DNA of 34,198 nucleotides from Nitrospira sp. (GCA_005116885.1 SWDP01000034.1:13127-47324), one strand, 5' to 3'; positions 8,570-16,702 are shown, numbered from the stretch's first letter. The notes: generated from the letters alone by a model not told the origin. Made by a program: numbers and translations.

Positions 8570-8854
8570 ATGCGCCTCCGTATCGCCGACGATGTAGTGT
8601 GTCGTGACTTGGCAGGAGAATCCGTGCTGTTGAATCTCAGCACAGGAACCTATTTTGGGCTCGATGCAGTGGGCACTCGCCTGTGGCACCTTGTTGCTGA
8701 ACATGGCTCAACGGCATTGGCCATCGAAACTCTCCTTGCCGAATACGAGGTAGACGAGCCTCGGCTCCAGAAAGACGTGGAGGCCCTACTCAATCAGCTC
8801 CTAGCCAAGGGGTTACTGACGACCGATGCTGAGCACACTCCGACGTCTCGCTAA
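8570..8854 (+). CDS. Lasso-peptide B1 protein (PqqD-like RiPP recognition element)
   Basis: The 94-residue product is a PqqD-family winged-helix domain (LLNLSTGTYFGLDAVGTRLW, then a C-terminal helical region with VEALLNQLLAKGLL). In lasso clusters this stand-alone RRE binds the precursor leader at a YxxPxLxxxGxxxxxT motif and presents it to the B2 protease; that exact motif is present in the precursor at 11274. The ATG at 8570 is chosen because the longer TTG frame begins inside the -35 box. The gene overlaps B2 by 29 bp. Confidence 0.85.
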   Translation: MRLRIADDVVCRDLAGESVLLNLSTGTYFGLDAVGTRLWHLVAEHGSTALAIETLLAEYEVDEPRLQKDVEALLNQLLAKGLLTTDAEHTPTSR

Positions 8855-9272
8855 TCTCACACTCGTCGAACGCGCACTGCTCCTGCAACTTACCGCACTG
8901 TCTCTCGGGCTCAGAGTCGCGCTCACCACTCTCACTCTCCCGCGCCTGACGTCCCTCCTCTCACATATCGCCGTATCTCCTCTGCTCAGCCGGGTTCCCT
9001 TTCTCCGTACTCGCTGCACAGTGGATCGACTATTCACACTAGTCGACCTGGCGACGGCCGTGAGTCACAGAGATGGCCGCTGCCTCCCACGCTCACTGCT
9101 CCTTTTCTGGCTCTTCCGCGCACGGCACGAGCCTGTCGAACTCTGCCTCGGCGTCATCAAAAACAGAACCACGATGGAAGGACATGCATGGGTCGAACGA
9201 GATGGCATCGTGCTCGGCGACACCGTCTCCTTCACAAGCCGCTATGCACTCTTCCTCCGGTTATCATCATGA
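8826..9272 (+). CDS. Lasso-peptide B2 protein (transglutaminase-like leader protease)
   Basis: The 148-residue product has the size and layout of B2 proteins: a helical N-terminus, then GRCLPRSLLLFWLFR with the catalytic Cys86, EGHAWVE with His120, and an acidic residue shortly after (D132 is the best candidate). This Cys-His-Asp peptidase cuts the leader from the precursor, here predicted after Gln34. The start lies inside the B1 gene and the stop overlaps the cyclase start (ATGA), so translation is probably coupled along B1-B2-C. Confidence 0.85.
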   Translation: MLSTLRRLANLTLVERALLLQLTALSLGLRVALTTLTLPRLTSLLSHIAVSPLLSRVPFLRTRCTVDRLFTLVDLATAVSHRDGRCLPRSLLLFWLFRARHEPVELCLGVIKNRTTMEGHAWVERDGIVLGDTVSFTSRYALFLRLSS

Positions 9273-11224
9273 GTGGGCTGGCTGGGATCTATCACCTCGA
9301 CGGGAAACCAGCTGACCCCGCGCTGCTTCAGCGCATGATCCATAGGCTTGCTCATCGCGGACCTGACGCTTCGGACTACTGGATTAAAGGATCCGTGGGC
9401 ATCGGCCACGTCATGCTCCACACCACTTCGGAATCGCTTGATGAGCGACAACCCTGGACGGACGAAACAGGAACTCTTTGCCTCGCGTATGACGGGCGGA
9501 TCGACAATCGGAAAGACCTCGCCCTCTCTCTGAATGCCGCAGGCTTCCACCTCCGCAACGATACGGATGCCGAGTTGATGCTCCGCGCGTATCAGCATTG
9601 GGGAGAGTCTTGCCCTGAACACCTCATCGGCGACTTTGCGTTGGTGATCTGGGACGTCCGTCGTCAGCAGCTTTTCTGCGCTCGCGACATTCTCGGCCTG
9701 AAACCTTTGTATTATTGTCACCAGGGGACAACTTTTTGCTGGGCCTCAGAACTTCCTTCACTGTTCGAACACCATGCGACCTCGCGTAGTCCCAATGAAG
9801 CGATGATCGCCGAATTCCTGAGCGGAACCGTCGTCACCAATACTGAGACCCTCTACGAGGGAATCTCCCGGCTTGAACCGGCTCACAGTCTCGTCGTTCG
9901 CCGAGGTCGGTGCGAGACGCGCCGTTATTGGACGATCGATCCGCGCCGCCGAATTGAATATGCGAATGATGACGACTATGCCCAGCATTTTTACGAGCTC
10001 TTCAGCAAAGCCGTGCAATGCCGGTTGCGTAGCCACAAGCCCATCGGCCTAGAGTTGAGTGGAGGCCTCGACTCTTCATCCGTCGTGAGTCTCCTGCAAG
10101 CTGTCTCTCGAACGAATCCGCAAGATCGAGATCGCTTCCAGACTTTCTCTCTCATTTTTCCAGGGCTCCCTTGCGATGAACACGCCTTCATCAACGATGT
10201 GACGGCACAAGGTTCCTTCCCTTCACACCTCATCGGCCCACAGGCACCGGTACTGACTAGCTTTCTTGACGATGTCCTCCGCTATCAGGACCTTCCCGAC
10301 CACCCCAATGGCGCCATGCACACCCCGCTTCGGGCACTGGCTCGACGGCAGGGTTGCCGCGTTCTTCTGACAGGAACCGGTGGAGACGAGTGGCTTACCG
10401 GAAGTTTTTTTCACTATACCGACCTGGTCCGCGGGCTAAAAATACCCTCACTGCTTCGACGACTCCACGCTGATCGCCCGTTGTACAATGAGAGTTCTTC
10501 GCCTGGCCTCTTCTCTCTACCGCTCGTGCAATTCGGCCTTCTCCCACTCCTTCCACAATCGTGTCGGAACCTGGGGAAATGGCTCCTTGGGCGCAGCACC
10601 ATTCCTGAATGGATATCGCCAGAGCTTTGGCATCGCACACAGATGCAGGAACGCATTCGCCAGGCTTCCTTCGCACCGCCCTATTCCAGTTATACTCAGC
10701 AAGACCTGTTCAGCTCTACCGTACATGGCCTCGGCATTCACGGAACCGAACTGGACGAGCGTGCGGCATCGTTCCTTGGCGTAGAGAGCCGCCACCCGCT
10801 CAACGACCAACGGATCATCGAATTTGCCCTCGCCTTGCCGGAAGAGCAACGGTGGGGAAATAAACCAAAATTCATTCTGCGCAAGGCGATGGGAAATCGG
10901 CTCCCGATATCGGTGCGGGAACGGGTCATCAAAGCGGATTTCTCCTGCATCTTCGCCCAAGCACTCCTCGCTGAATCGACTGAGGCGATCTTCCAGTCGC
11001 TGTCTGTTGCCTCTATGGGATGGGTCGATGGCGGCAAAGTCTGGAATGCCTATCGGACGATGGCTCGTAGTTACAGCCGTGGGGACGAAACCTATGGATT
11101 CCATGTCGCTCCACTCTGGATGGTTTTTGGAGTTGAGCTATGGTACCGCACGCTCTTCCAGAAACATCGCCTGCCGCCCGATCTGCCAACCCGCCAGGAG
11201 GTCGCGCCCTCATATTCTGTCTAG
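9269..11224 (+). CDS. Lasso-peptide cyclase C (asparagine synthetase B-like macrolactam synthetase)
   Basis: The 651-residue product starts at the ATG overlapping the B2 stop; the longer frame from 9188 is rejected because MSGLAGIY is the normal N-terminus of this fold. The glutaminase half (1 to about 180) has Ser in place of the nucleophilic Cys2 of true asparagine synthetases, so it cannot hydrolyse glutamine. The synthetase half carries the ATP-binding SGGLDSSS PP-loop at about 264-271 and TGTGGDEWLTG further on. Lasso cyclases adenylate an Asp or Glu side chain and close it onto the N-terminal amine of the core; here Asp8 onto Gly1 is predicted. The gene sits directly before the precursor. 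Confidence 0.9.
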   Translation: MSGLAGIYHLDGKPADPALLQRMIHRLAHRGPDASDYWIKGSVGIGHVMLHTTSESLDERQPWTDETGTLCLAYDGRIDNRKDLALSLNAAGFHLRNDTDAELMLRAYQHWGESCPEHLIGDFALVIWDVRRQQLFCARDILGLKPLYYCHQGTTFCWASELPSLFEHHATSRSPNEAMIAEFLSGTVVTNTETLYEGISRLEPAHSLVVRRGRCETRRYWTIDPRRRIEYANDDDYAQHFYELFSKAVQCRLRSHKPIGLELSGGLDSSSVVSLLQAVSRTNPQDRDRFQTFSLIFPGLPCDEHAFINDVTAQGSFPSHLIGPQAPVLTSFLDDVLRYQDLPDHPNGAMHTPLRALARRQGCRVLLTGTGGDEWLTGSFFHYTDLVRGLKIPSLLRRLHADRPLYNESSSPGLFSLPLVQFGLLPLLPQSCRNLGKWLLGRSTIPEWISPELWHRTQMQERIRQASFAPPYSSYTQQDLFSSTVHGLGIHGTELDERAASFLGVESRHPLNDQRIIEFALALPEEQRWGNKPKFILRKAMGNRLPISVRERVIKADFSCIFAQALLAESTEAIFQSLSVASMGWVDGGKVWNAYRTMARSYSRGDETYGFHVAPLWMVFGVELWYRTLFQKHRLPPDLPTRQEVAPSYSV

Positions 11225-11273
11225 CCGCCGCGCAAGGAATACGGTACAATCGCCGCCATTGAGGAAGAGCCCT

Positions 11274-11450
11274 ATGACACAAGAGATTGAATCGGATTCT
11301 GAGAAGGCTCAGCCGAAAAAACTCTACACAACGCCGACACTCGTTGAATACGGCGACATTGCTAAATTGACCCAGGGCGCCACTGGATCCGTTCCGGATG
11401 GTATGTCAGGGATGTTTGGGATGGGGATGGGGATGGGTGCGTGTCTGTAG
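11274..11450 (+). CDS. Lasso-peptide precursor A with Gly/Met-repeat core
   Basis: The 58-residue gene has a strong GAGGAA site 7 bp before its ATG. The leader matches the lasso motif YxxPxLxxxGxxxxxT exactly: Y18, P21, L23, G27, T33. T33 falls at -2, so the predicted core is residues 35-58 (24 aa). The ring is GATGSVPD, closed between Gly1 and Asp8. The tail, GMSGMFGMGMGMGACL, has five Met residues and a penultimate Cys and no C-terminal Ser. A TACAAT at 11245-11250 could be a weak extra -10 for the precursor, but no -35 is visible. The precursor follows the cyclase and precedes three tailoring genes. Lasso identity is strong; the core boundary is predicted from the motif and was not tested. 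Confidence 0.85.
   Translation: MTQEIESDSEKAQPKKLYTTPTLVEYGDIAKLTQGATGSVPDGMSGMFGMGMGMGACL
11409..11437 (+). repeat. GGGGAT hexamer repeat / G-quadruplex-capable run inside the precursor core
   Basis: Five G-tracts (GGG, GGG, GGGG, GGGG, GGG) separated by 2-6 nt lie on the coding strand, encoding the Gly-Met repeat of the lasso tail. The pattern meets the usual G-quadruplex consensus. Slippage by one hexamer would change the tail by one Gly-Met unit and keep the frame. Confidence 0.6.
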
Positions 11451-11518
11451 AACGAAACATCGCCGGTATTCAAATCAGGCACGTGCCTTTGAACCGTTGA
11501 TCTCGTGGGGCCTCCGCT

Positions 11519-12664
11519 GTGTCGCTGATTGTTGATGAACATCGCCACTATCTTGAGGATCAGGTCCGTCTCACCGCGTTCCGTCGCGCAATTCAGGAAT
11601 CGGTCATGCCGGGCGCAGTCGTGGTTGACCTTGGCAGTGGAACCGGTGTCTTAGGACTTTTGGCCTGCCAAGCAGGAGCGAAACGCGTCTATTCGATCGA
11701 AGAAACCAGCCTGATCGAACTGGCCCGCGATATCTGTCAGGCCAATGGATTCACAGACCGCATTCGTTTCATTAAGGGGCTTTCAACCCGGGTTGCCTTG
11801 CCGGAGCCGGCCGACGTCATTCTCGCCGACCAGATCGGACACTTCGGATTTGAGGCCGGCCTCTTCGACTATTTCAGCGATGCCCGCCGCCGATTTCTCA
11901 AACCCAACGGCGTAACCATTCCGCAACGCATCACTTTCTGCATCGCTCCTGTCGAACACGGTCCGCTGTGGCAACAGGTTGAATTCTGGAATGGGTCCCC
12001 TGCGGGGCTTGACGTTCGCCCAGCTCGAGCGCTGGCATCGAATACGGGCTATCCCGTCAAGCTGCTCCCTGAGCAGTTACTGGGCCCGTCGGTAGAACCA
12101 TTTTCCGTGGACCCAAGCACCTCGGGCTCCCAGCCGCTTCACTTTGGATGCACGTTGCCCATTACCCGAACTGGAACGCTGCATGGTCTGGGCTGTTGGT
12201 TCGTGGCTCAACTGTCTCCATCGGTCACAATGTCGAATTCGCCGTTGAGCGAACAGCGTGTCGATCGACGCAACGTCTTCTTTCCTCTCGACCGACCTGT
12301 TTCTGTCCAAGCGGGCGACGCGGTTATCGTCACGATGCAGATCCTCCCTGTTCAAATCGCCGTCACGTGGAAGGTAGAAATTCGAAAGAACGATCGCCCT
12401 GACACAGAACGCCTTCGCTTTACCCATTCCACGTTGAAGGGTATGCTCATTGCCAGGGAAGATTTGCAGCGCACGCACCCAGCATTCGTGCCGACCCTCT
12501 CTCCTTGGGGCACGGCCCGTCAGACGGTACTGACGCTCTGCGACGGAACACGACCGCTGGCACAGATCGAGTGTGAACTGCTACATCGTCACCCTGACCT
12601 CTTTCCTTCTCTCTCCAACGCGGCCACGTTTGTCGCCGAAGTCGTCACCAGATATTCTGTATGA
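11519..12664 (+). CDS. PRMT-like SAM methyltransferase with PqqD-like C-terminal domain (lasso tailoring candidate)
   Basis: The 381-residue product starts at a GTG with TGGGG upstream. The N-terminus resembles protein arginine methyltransferases: DQVRLTAFRRAI at 14-25, the SAM motif I VVDLGSGTG at 35-43, the acidic end of strand 2 at E61-E62, and ADQIGHFGFEAG at 103-114 in the place of the PRMT double-E loop, with D104 and E112 as the acidic pair. A beta-rich middle resembles the PRMT barrel. The last 60 residues (CDGTRPLAQIECELLHRH and following) look like a PqqD/RRE winged helix. It lies between the precursor and the kinase and overlaps the kinase by ATGA. The core has no Arg, so the methyl acceptor is unclear; the C-terminal carboxylate, Cys or Met are possible. 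Confidence 0.7.
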   Translation: MSLIVDEHRHYLEDQVRLTAFRRAIQESVMPGAVVVDLGSGTGVLGLLACQAGAKRVYSIEETSLIELARDICQANGFTDRIRFIKGLSTRVALPEPADVILADQIGHFGFEAGLFDYFSDARRRFLKPNGVTIPQRITFCIAPVEHGPLWQQVEFWNGSPAGLDVRPARALASNTGYPVKLLPEQLLGPSVEPFSVDPSTSGSQPLHFGCTLPITRTGTLHGLGCWFVAQLSPSVTMSNSPLSEQRVDRRNVFFPLDRPVSVQAGDAVIVTMQILPVQIAVTWKVEIRKNDRPDTERLRFTHSTLKGMLIAREDLQRTHPAFVPTLSPWGTARQTVLTLCDGTRPLAQIECELLHRHPDLFPSLSNAATFVAEVVTRYSV

Positions 12665-13662
12665 CCATCGTGGCACATCGGCAGGACACAGCGGTGCGGT
12701 ACCGCATCTACGGCCATATTCTGAGTTGTAACGCGCGGCTGCACGAATTGGAACTGACTCTGCCTCCGGACTCGACAGAGCATACGGACCTACGAATTCA
12801 ATTTTTGTCGTCTAGTGAGTCCATCCCCTTGCCCTCATCCTGGTACCTGACCGTCTCCCTTGCCGATGGCACACCCTGGTTGCGTTACGCCGAAATCGCT
12901 TCAGGCTACCTCCTGCACTTTCCCCATCTGGCCGACTTTGTGTACGACACGTCGAGCGATTCGATTCGCTGTATTCCACAGGCGAAGACGCCTGCACACA
13001 CCCTGCATCACCTGCTCTTGGATCAGGTCCTTCCCCTTGTACTCAACTACAAAGGGGATGAGGTCTTGCACGGGGCCGCGGTCGTCACACCCTATGGCGC
13101 CTGTGCATTCGTCGGTCCAACCGGCGCAGGAAAATCTACCTTGGCGGCAAGCTTTCTGTCTGCGGGATATTCCGTGTTAACCGATGACTGTGTCGTCCTG
13201 CATCTCCACGATGGACACATCGTCGCCATCCCCGCCTATCCTGGCGTCAGGCTCTGGGACGATGCGATTTCCGCGCTGTTTGGCACGATTGGATCTTGTG
13301 CGCCAGTGGCGCATTACACCCCTAAACAGCGATTCACTGACACGCGTTCTGCGGCATCATTTTGCTCTTCTGCAGTGCCGTTGGTTGCTATCTACGTGCT
13401 GGATTCACACGACACGGAGCAGGGGACATCAGTCTCTACTCCTGAGGTATCCCAGCTCGCAGAGCGCGAAGCGCTCATGACACTCCTCTCACTCGCGTTC
13501 AAACTAGATATTCGAGACCGCCGCATGTTGACGCGAGAGTTCGATTTTCTCCATCGTCTCGTGACTCACATCCCAGTTCGTCGGTTGACCGTCCCTGATT
13601 CTTTCACGGCACTTCCTGCTGTGCAGGCAGCCATTCTCCACGATCTGGCACTCTCATGCTGA
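12661..13662 (+). CDS. HPr kinase-like lasso-peptide kinase
   Basis: The 333-residue product contains VLHGAAVV at 135-142, the Walker A GPTGAGKST at 152-160, and LTDDCVVL with D175-D176, the set seen in HPr-kinase-like proteins of lasso clusters. Paeninodin-type kinases of this family phosphorylate the C-terminal Ser of the precursor. Here the precursor ends in Ala-Cys-Leu, so the target must differ: candidates are Ser5 or Thr3 of the ring or Ser11 of the tail, or another substrate. Start and stop overlap both neighbours by 4 and 7 bp, so it is translationally coupled to the methyltransferase and the nucleotidyltransferase. Confidence 0.8.
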   Translation: MTIVAHRQDTAVRYRIYGHILSCNARLHELELTLPPDSTEHTDLRIQFLSSSESIPLPSSWYLTVSLADGTPWLRYAEIASGYLLHFPHLADFVYDTSSDSIRCIPQAKTPAHTLHHLLLDQVLPLVLNYKGDEVLHGAAVVTPYGACAFVGPTGAGKSTLAASFLSAGYSVLTDDCVVLHLHDGHIVAIPAYPGVRLWDDAISALFGTIGSCAPVAHYTPKQRFTDTRSAASFCSSAVPLVAIYVLDSHDTEQGTSVSTPEVSQLAEREALMTLLSLAFKLDIRDRRMLTREFDFLHRLVTHIPVRRLTVPDSFTALPAVQAAILHDLALSC

Positions 13663-14840
13663 CGATCCCATCGGTGCATCCCTATCTCATGACGTTGCTA
13701 TTGGAAGACCCCTTTGAGCGTGAACAACTCACAGCCCTGACTCACGATTCCTGGACGACAATCATCGAGGAAGCCATTGCTCAACGGTTAGCGGCGCTGC
13801 TCTTTCGCCGGCTCAATCATTCCAACGACCAACACCTCGTCCCTAGTCATGTACTACAGCTCCTCACGCAACAGATGGTACAGCAGACGGCATGGAATTT
13901 ACTCCTCACGAACGAGCTCGAACATATCCTGACTGCATGCCAAACGCGTGGCATCACGAGCATTCCCATTCGTGGCCCGGTGTTCGCTGCACAACTCTAC
14001 GGCGATTGTTCAATGCGCCAGATGGACGATCTTGACATACTCGTTCATCGCGAAGACCTCTCGGCCATCAGGGACATGTTCGACCAGTTCGGTTATCTAC
14101 GGCATGAACAGCAGCCAGGTTTTCTGGAAGCCTTTTCCTATTCACTCGAATTCATTCACCCTCAGCATGGTCTCATCGTCGAACCCCATTGGACGCTAGC
14201 CTATCCACCATTTGTTGCTGCCACTGACATGGCGCCGGTATGGGCGCGGACCGTAAAACAACAATGGATGAATAGAGAGACTTGGGCACTCGGGCAAGAG
14301 GATCTTCTCCTTCATCTCTGCCTTCACCTTCTTCATAAGGGCGAACATGCGCCGCTGTTATGGTATTACGAGTTGGATAGGTTGATCCGTCAACAGCACT
14401 CGCGCCTAGACTGGAACATCTTCGTGCATCACGCTCAGGAGATAGGCCAGGCCAACCTCGTCGCCGATGTGCTGGCGACCGTGAGGCATCACTTCCATTC
14501 CACCATCCCCGACTCAATCATTCGCCGCCTTCTCTCTCCTTCACGGCCCTCTCACTCGATTCCCCTTCGCCCGATCCGAGATCATATGCTGGCTCAACCA
14601 TCACTATACGGACGAGAGGAATTTGCACTTCTTTGTTCGTTACAAGGTTTTCGACAAAAAATCCACTACACCTATGCGCTCCTTTTTCCATCCGTTCAAT
14701 TCATGACCCAGCGTTACGGATTATCAAGCCCCATGGGTCTTATCCGCTCGTATATCGCTCGGGCCTGGCACCTCTCTTGGCAAGGATGTAAATTGGTATC
14801 TGCCTGGTTGCTGGCCACTCTCGCCACACGACAGAGCTGA
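13656..14840 (+). CDS. Nucleotidyltransferase-family protein of the lasso cluster (NTP_transf_5 type)
   Basis: The 394-residue product has LYGDCSMRQMDDLDILV at 114-130, matching the metal-binding D-x-D loop of the nucleotidyltransferase family found with lasso kinases. Members are linked with glycosylation of phosphorylated lasso peptides (pseudomycoidin). The C-terminal half is helical and His-rich and has no assigned function. It is the last gene of the overlapped tailoring unit; a gap of 134 bp follows before the sigma-factor gene. The reaction here is inferred from family and context. Confidence 0.75.
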   Translation: MLTIPSVHPYLMTLLLEDPFEREQLTALTHDSWTTIIEEAIAQRLAALLFRRLNHSNDQHLVPSHVLQLLTQQMVQQTAWNLLLTNELEHILTACQTRGITSIPIRGPVFAAQLYGDCSMRQMDDLDILVHREDLSAIRDMFDQFGYLRHEQQPGFLEAFSYSLEFIHPQHGLIVEPHWTLAYPPFVAATDMAPVWARTVKQQWMNRETWALGQEDLLLHLCLHLLHKGEHAPLLWYYELDRLIRQQHSRLDWNIFVHHAQEIGQANLVADVLATVRHHFHSTIPDSIIRRLLSPSRPSHSIPLRPIRDHMLAQPSLYGREEFALLCSLQGFRQKIHYTYALLFPSVQFMTQRYGLSSPMGLIRSYIARAWHLSWQGCKLVSAWLLATLATRQS

Positions 14841-14893
14841 GAACAATCGCTGTCCGTTTTGGCCTGAATGTCCCGCATTTTTCATAGATCCTT

Positions 14894-14923
14894 TTGCCCG
14901 TTCCTTCCGTAGAGTGTTATAGT
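14894..14923 (+). promoter_or_regulatory. Candidate promoter of the sigma/anti-sigma operon
   Basis: A TTGCCC at 14894-14899, an 18-bp spacer and TATAGT at 14918-14923 lie 51 bp before the ECF sigma start codon. The match is moderate, and an ECF-type autoregulatory promoter cannot be excluded. Confidence 0.3.
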
Positions 14924-14974
14924 CGTGGCGGGCATGAGACGATTACGATTTTCTTTCCATAACTCGCTCTCGTA

Positions 14975-15577
14975 ATGGACACACCCTCACCACACGCCAC
15001 CTCGATCATCGACCCCACGTTACTGGCCCGTGTCGTCAAAGGCGATCAGCAAGCATTCAGTCAGCTCTACGACTACTCGAGCACGCTCTTGTTCACATTG
15101 GCAGTCAGAATGTTGGGGAATCGGGAGGAAGCGGCGGAGCTGTTGCAGGATGTCTATTTAGAAGTCTGGCGGAAAGTTTCCCGCTATGACGTCGGGCGAG
15201 GAACCCCGATCGCCTGGATGATTACCCTCACCAAAAGCCGCGCCATCGACCGGCTAAGGGCCAGAGCCTCACGAGGCTATCGGGCTACCAATTCACTGGA
15301 AGGTGGAATGGCGACACAGGTGGCCGACCCTGCTCCAAGCCCGCTTGAGACGCAGGCCGATCAAGAACTACGCACTGCGATTGGAGCCGCTGTGGCAGGA
15401 CTACCTCAGTCGCAGCAGCAAGCGATTGAACTCGCCTACTACGAAGGGCTCTCCCATACCGAGATCGCCACGAGGCTGAACCAGCCGCTAGGGACTGTCA
15501 AGACACGGATCAAACTGGGGATGTCCAAACTCCGAGAGAGCCTCCAACAGTGGGGACACCAGGGTGAGCTGCAATGA
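14975..15577 (+). CDS. ECF-family RNA polymerase sigma factor (SigK-like)
   Basis: The 200-residue product has the two ECF domains: region 2 at about 20-95 (LYDYSSTLLFTLAVRMLG, ending in TPIAWMITLTKSRAIDRLR) and region 4 at about 135-190 (LPQSQQQAIELAYYEGLSHT with the DNA-binding helix LGTVKTRIKLGMSKLR). It would direct RNA polymerase to a small regulon when released from the membrane anti-sigma factor encoded next. The stop overlaps the anti-sigma start (ATGA). Its regulon is unknown; the nearby lasso operon promoter looks like sigma70, which argues against direct control of that operon. Confidence 0.9.
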   Translation: MDTPSPHATSIIDPTLLARVVKGDQQAFSQLYDYSSTLLFTLAVRMLGNREEAAELLQDVYLEVWRKVSRYDVGRGTPIAWMITLTKSRAIDRLRARASRGYRATNSLEGGMATQVADPAPSPLETQADQELRTAIGAAVAGLPQSQQQAIELAYYEGLSHTEIATRLNQPLGTVKTRIKLGMSKLRESLQQWGHQGELQ

Positions 15578-16590
15578 CGCATGAAGAACTTGAAGAATCG
15601 GTTCCTTTGTATGCTGCAGGGGCACTAGACCGGAGCGAACGACAGGCGTTGGAAGCCCACCTGCTCTCCGGCTGCGTCTCTTGCCACGCTGCGTTAAAAG
15701 AATTTCAATCTGTCGCCGCGCTCCTCCCACTGGCTCTCAGCCCAATCACGCCCCCACCCTCCCTTAAAGCCACCATCATGGCTGAACGAAACCCCGCATC
15801 CATCCCAGCTGAAGCGGCCACACATGAACCGGTTAAGCAGAGTTTGGAGCCGGGCGAATGGATGAACCATCTTTTTCCACCCGTCGCCCCTGCCCAATCA
15901 TCGTCACTCCCCTGGGCCCTGGGCTTCGCCACATTCCTCGTCGTGGCGGTCGGTGGATATGTCGCCTGGAGCGTATCGACAGAACGTTCCGTCACGACAT
16001 CGAATATTCAGCAGCTCGAAGCATCGCTCAAGGAGACATCGACGAAGTTTGCAAATTTGCAACGTGAGGCCGGCGACCAAGCCAAGGCCCTTGCTGAATT
16101 ACGTAACGAATTGCAGCAACGAACGGATGAAACCGCTGAAACCAAAGAACAGCTGACCCAACGCGAGGCTGAACTGGAAGAGATACGTGTTCAATTAAGC
16201 CAGCGTGGAAACACTCGCACCGTCGAGACGCCTCAGGACGAATTGGCCACACTCCTTCGAATTCCCAACGCAAAGACGGTCTCCCTCGCCGGATCGGACA
16301 TGGCAAAACAGGCCGCGGGGTTCCTGCTGTACGATTCGCGCACCCAAAAGGTCTGGCTCTACTCCGTCAACCTACCCGAATCTCCCGCCGGCACGACGTA
16401 TCAGCTATGGGCTATTCACGACAAACCCGTGAGCATCGGGACCTTTAATATGGATTCCGGGAAAGCCGCTCACCTACTCGTCAAGAAGGCGCCAAGCTTC
16501 GTGGATGCAAAGACCTTTGCCGTCAGCCTTGAGCCATCAGGCGGCCGCCCGCAGCCGACCGGACAAATCTATCTCCTGAGCCAGTCGTAG
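15574..16590 (+). CDS. Membrane anti-sigma factor (RskA-like, zinc anti-sigma N-terminus)
   Basis: The 338-residue product begins with a ZAS-like domain (H29, C34, C37; the His-Cys spacing is one residue longer than the usual HxxxCxxC). A Pro/Ala-rich linker leads to one transmembrane helix at about 112-134, then a coiled coil at about 145-210 (KETSTKFANLQREAG and onward), and an extracytoplasmic RskA domain from about 225 (YQLWAIHDKPVSIGTFNM). It would hold the adjacent sigma factor inactive at the inner membrane and release it on a periplasmic signal. Confidence 0.85.
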   Translation: MTHEELEESVPLYAAGALDRSERQALEAHLLSGCVSCHAALKEFQSVAALLPLALSPITPPPSLKATIMAERNPASIPAEAATHEPVKQSLEPGEWMNHLFPPVAPAQSSSLPWALGFATFLVVAVGGYVAWSVSTERSVTTSNIQQLEASLKETSTKFANLQREAGDQAKALAELRNELQQRTDETAETKEQLTQREAELEEIRVQLSQRGNTRTVETPQDELATLLRIPNAKTVSLAGSDMAKQAAGFLLYDSRTQKVWLYSVNLPESPAGTTYQLWAIHDKPVSIGTFNMDSGKAAHLLVKKAPSFVDAKTFAVSLEPSGGRPQPTGQIYLLSQS

Positions 16591-16593
16591 CCC

Positions 16594-16702
16594 GGTCTGT
16601 CTGGTTTATCTGGTTTGTTTTGTTTATCTGGTTTCTCTGATTTATTCGGTTAGTCTGGTTCAACCAAATAAACAAAACAAACCAGACAAACCAAACAACG
16701 GT
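16594..16702 (+). repeat. TGGTTT-type hairpin repeat, copy 1
   Basis: A degenerate TCTGGTTTGTTT run is followed by its inverted complement. The perfect stem arms are 19 nt: tctggtttgttttgtttat at 16609-16627 and its complement at 16668-16686. The right end continues into ccaaacaacggtcttc, shared with copy 2 at 32207-32314. It lies between the anti-sigma stop and the tadA start, 21 bp before the tadA GTG. Confidence 0.75.

Noticed and set aside
9188-9268. Longer start for the lasso cyclase
   Set aside because: The family N-terminus MSGLAGIY begins at 9269, overlapping the B2 stop as ATGA.
9269-11224. Reading the cyclase as a true asparagine synthetase
   Set aside because: The nucleophilic Cys2 is replaced by Ser and the gene lies between lasso B2 and a lasso precursor.
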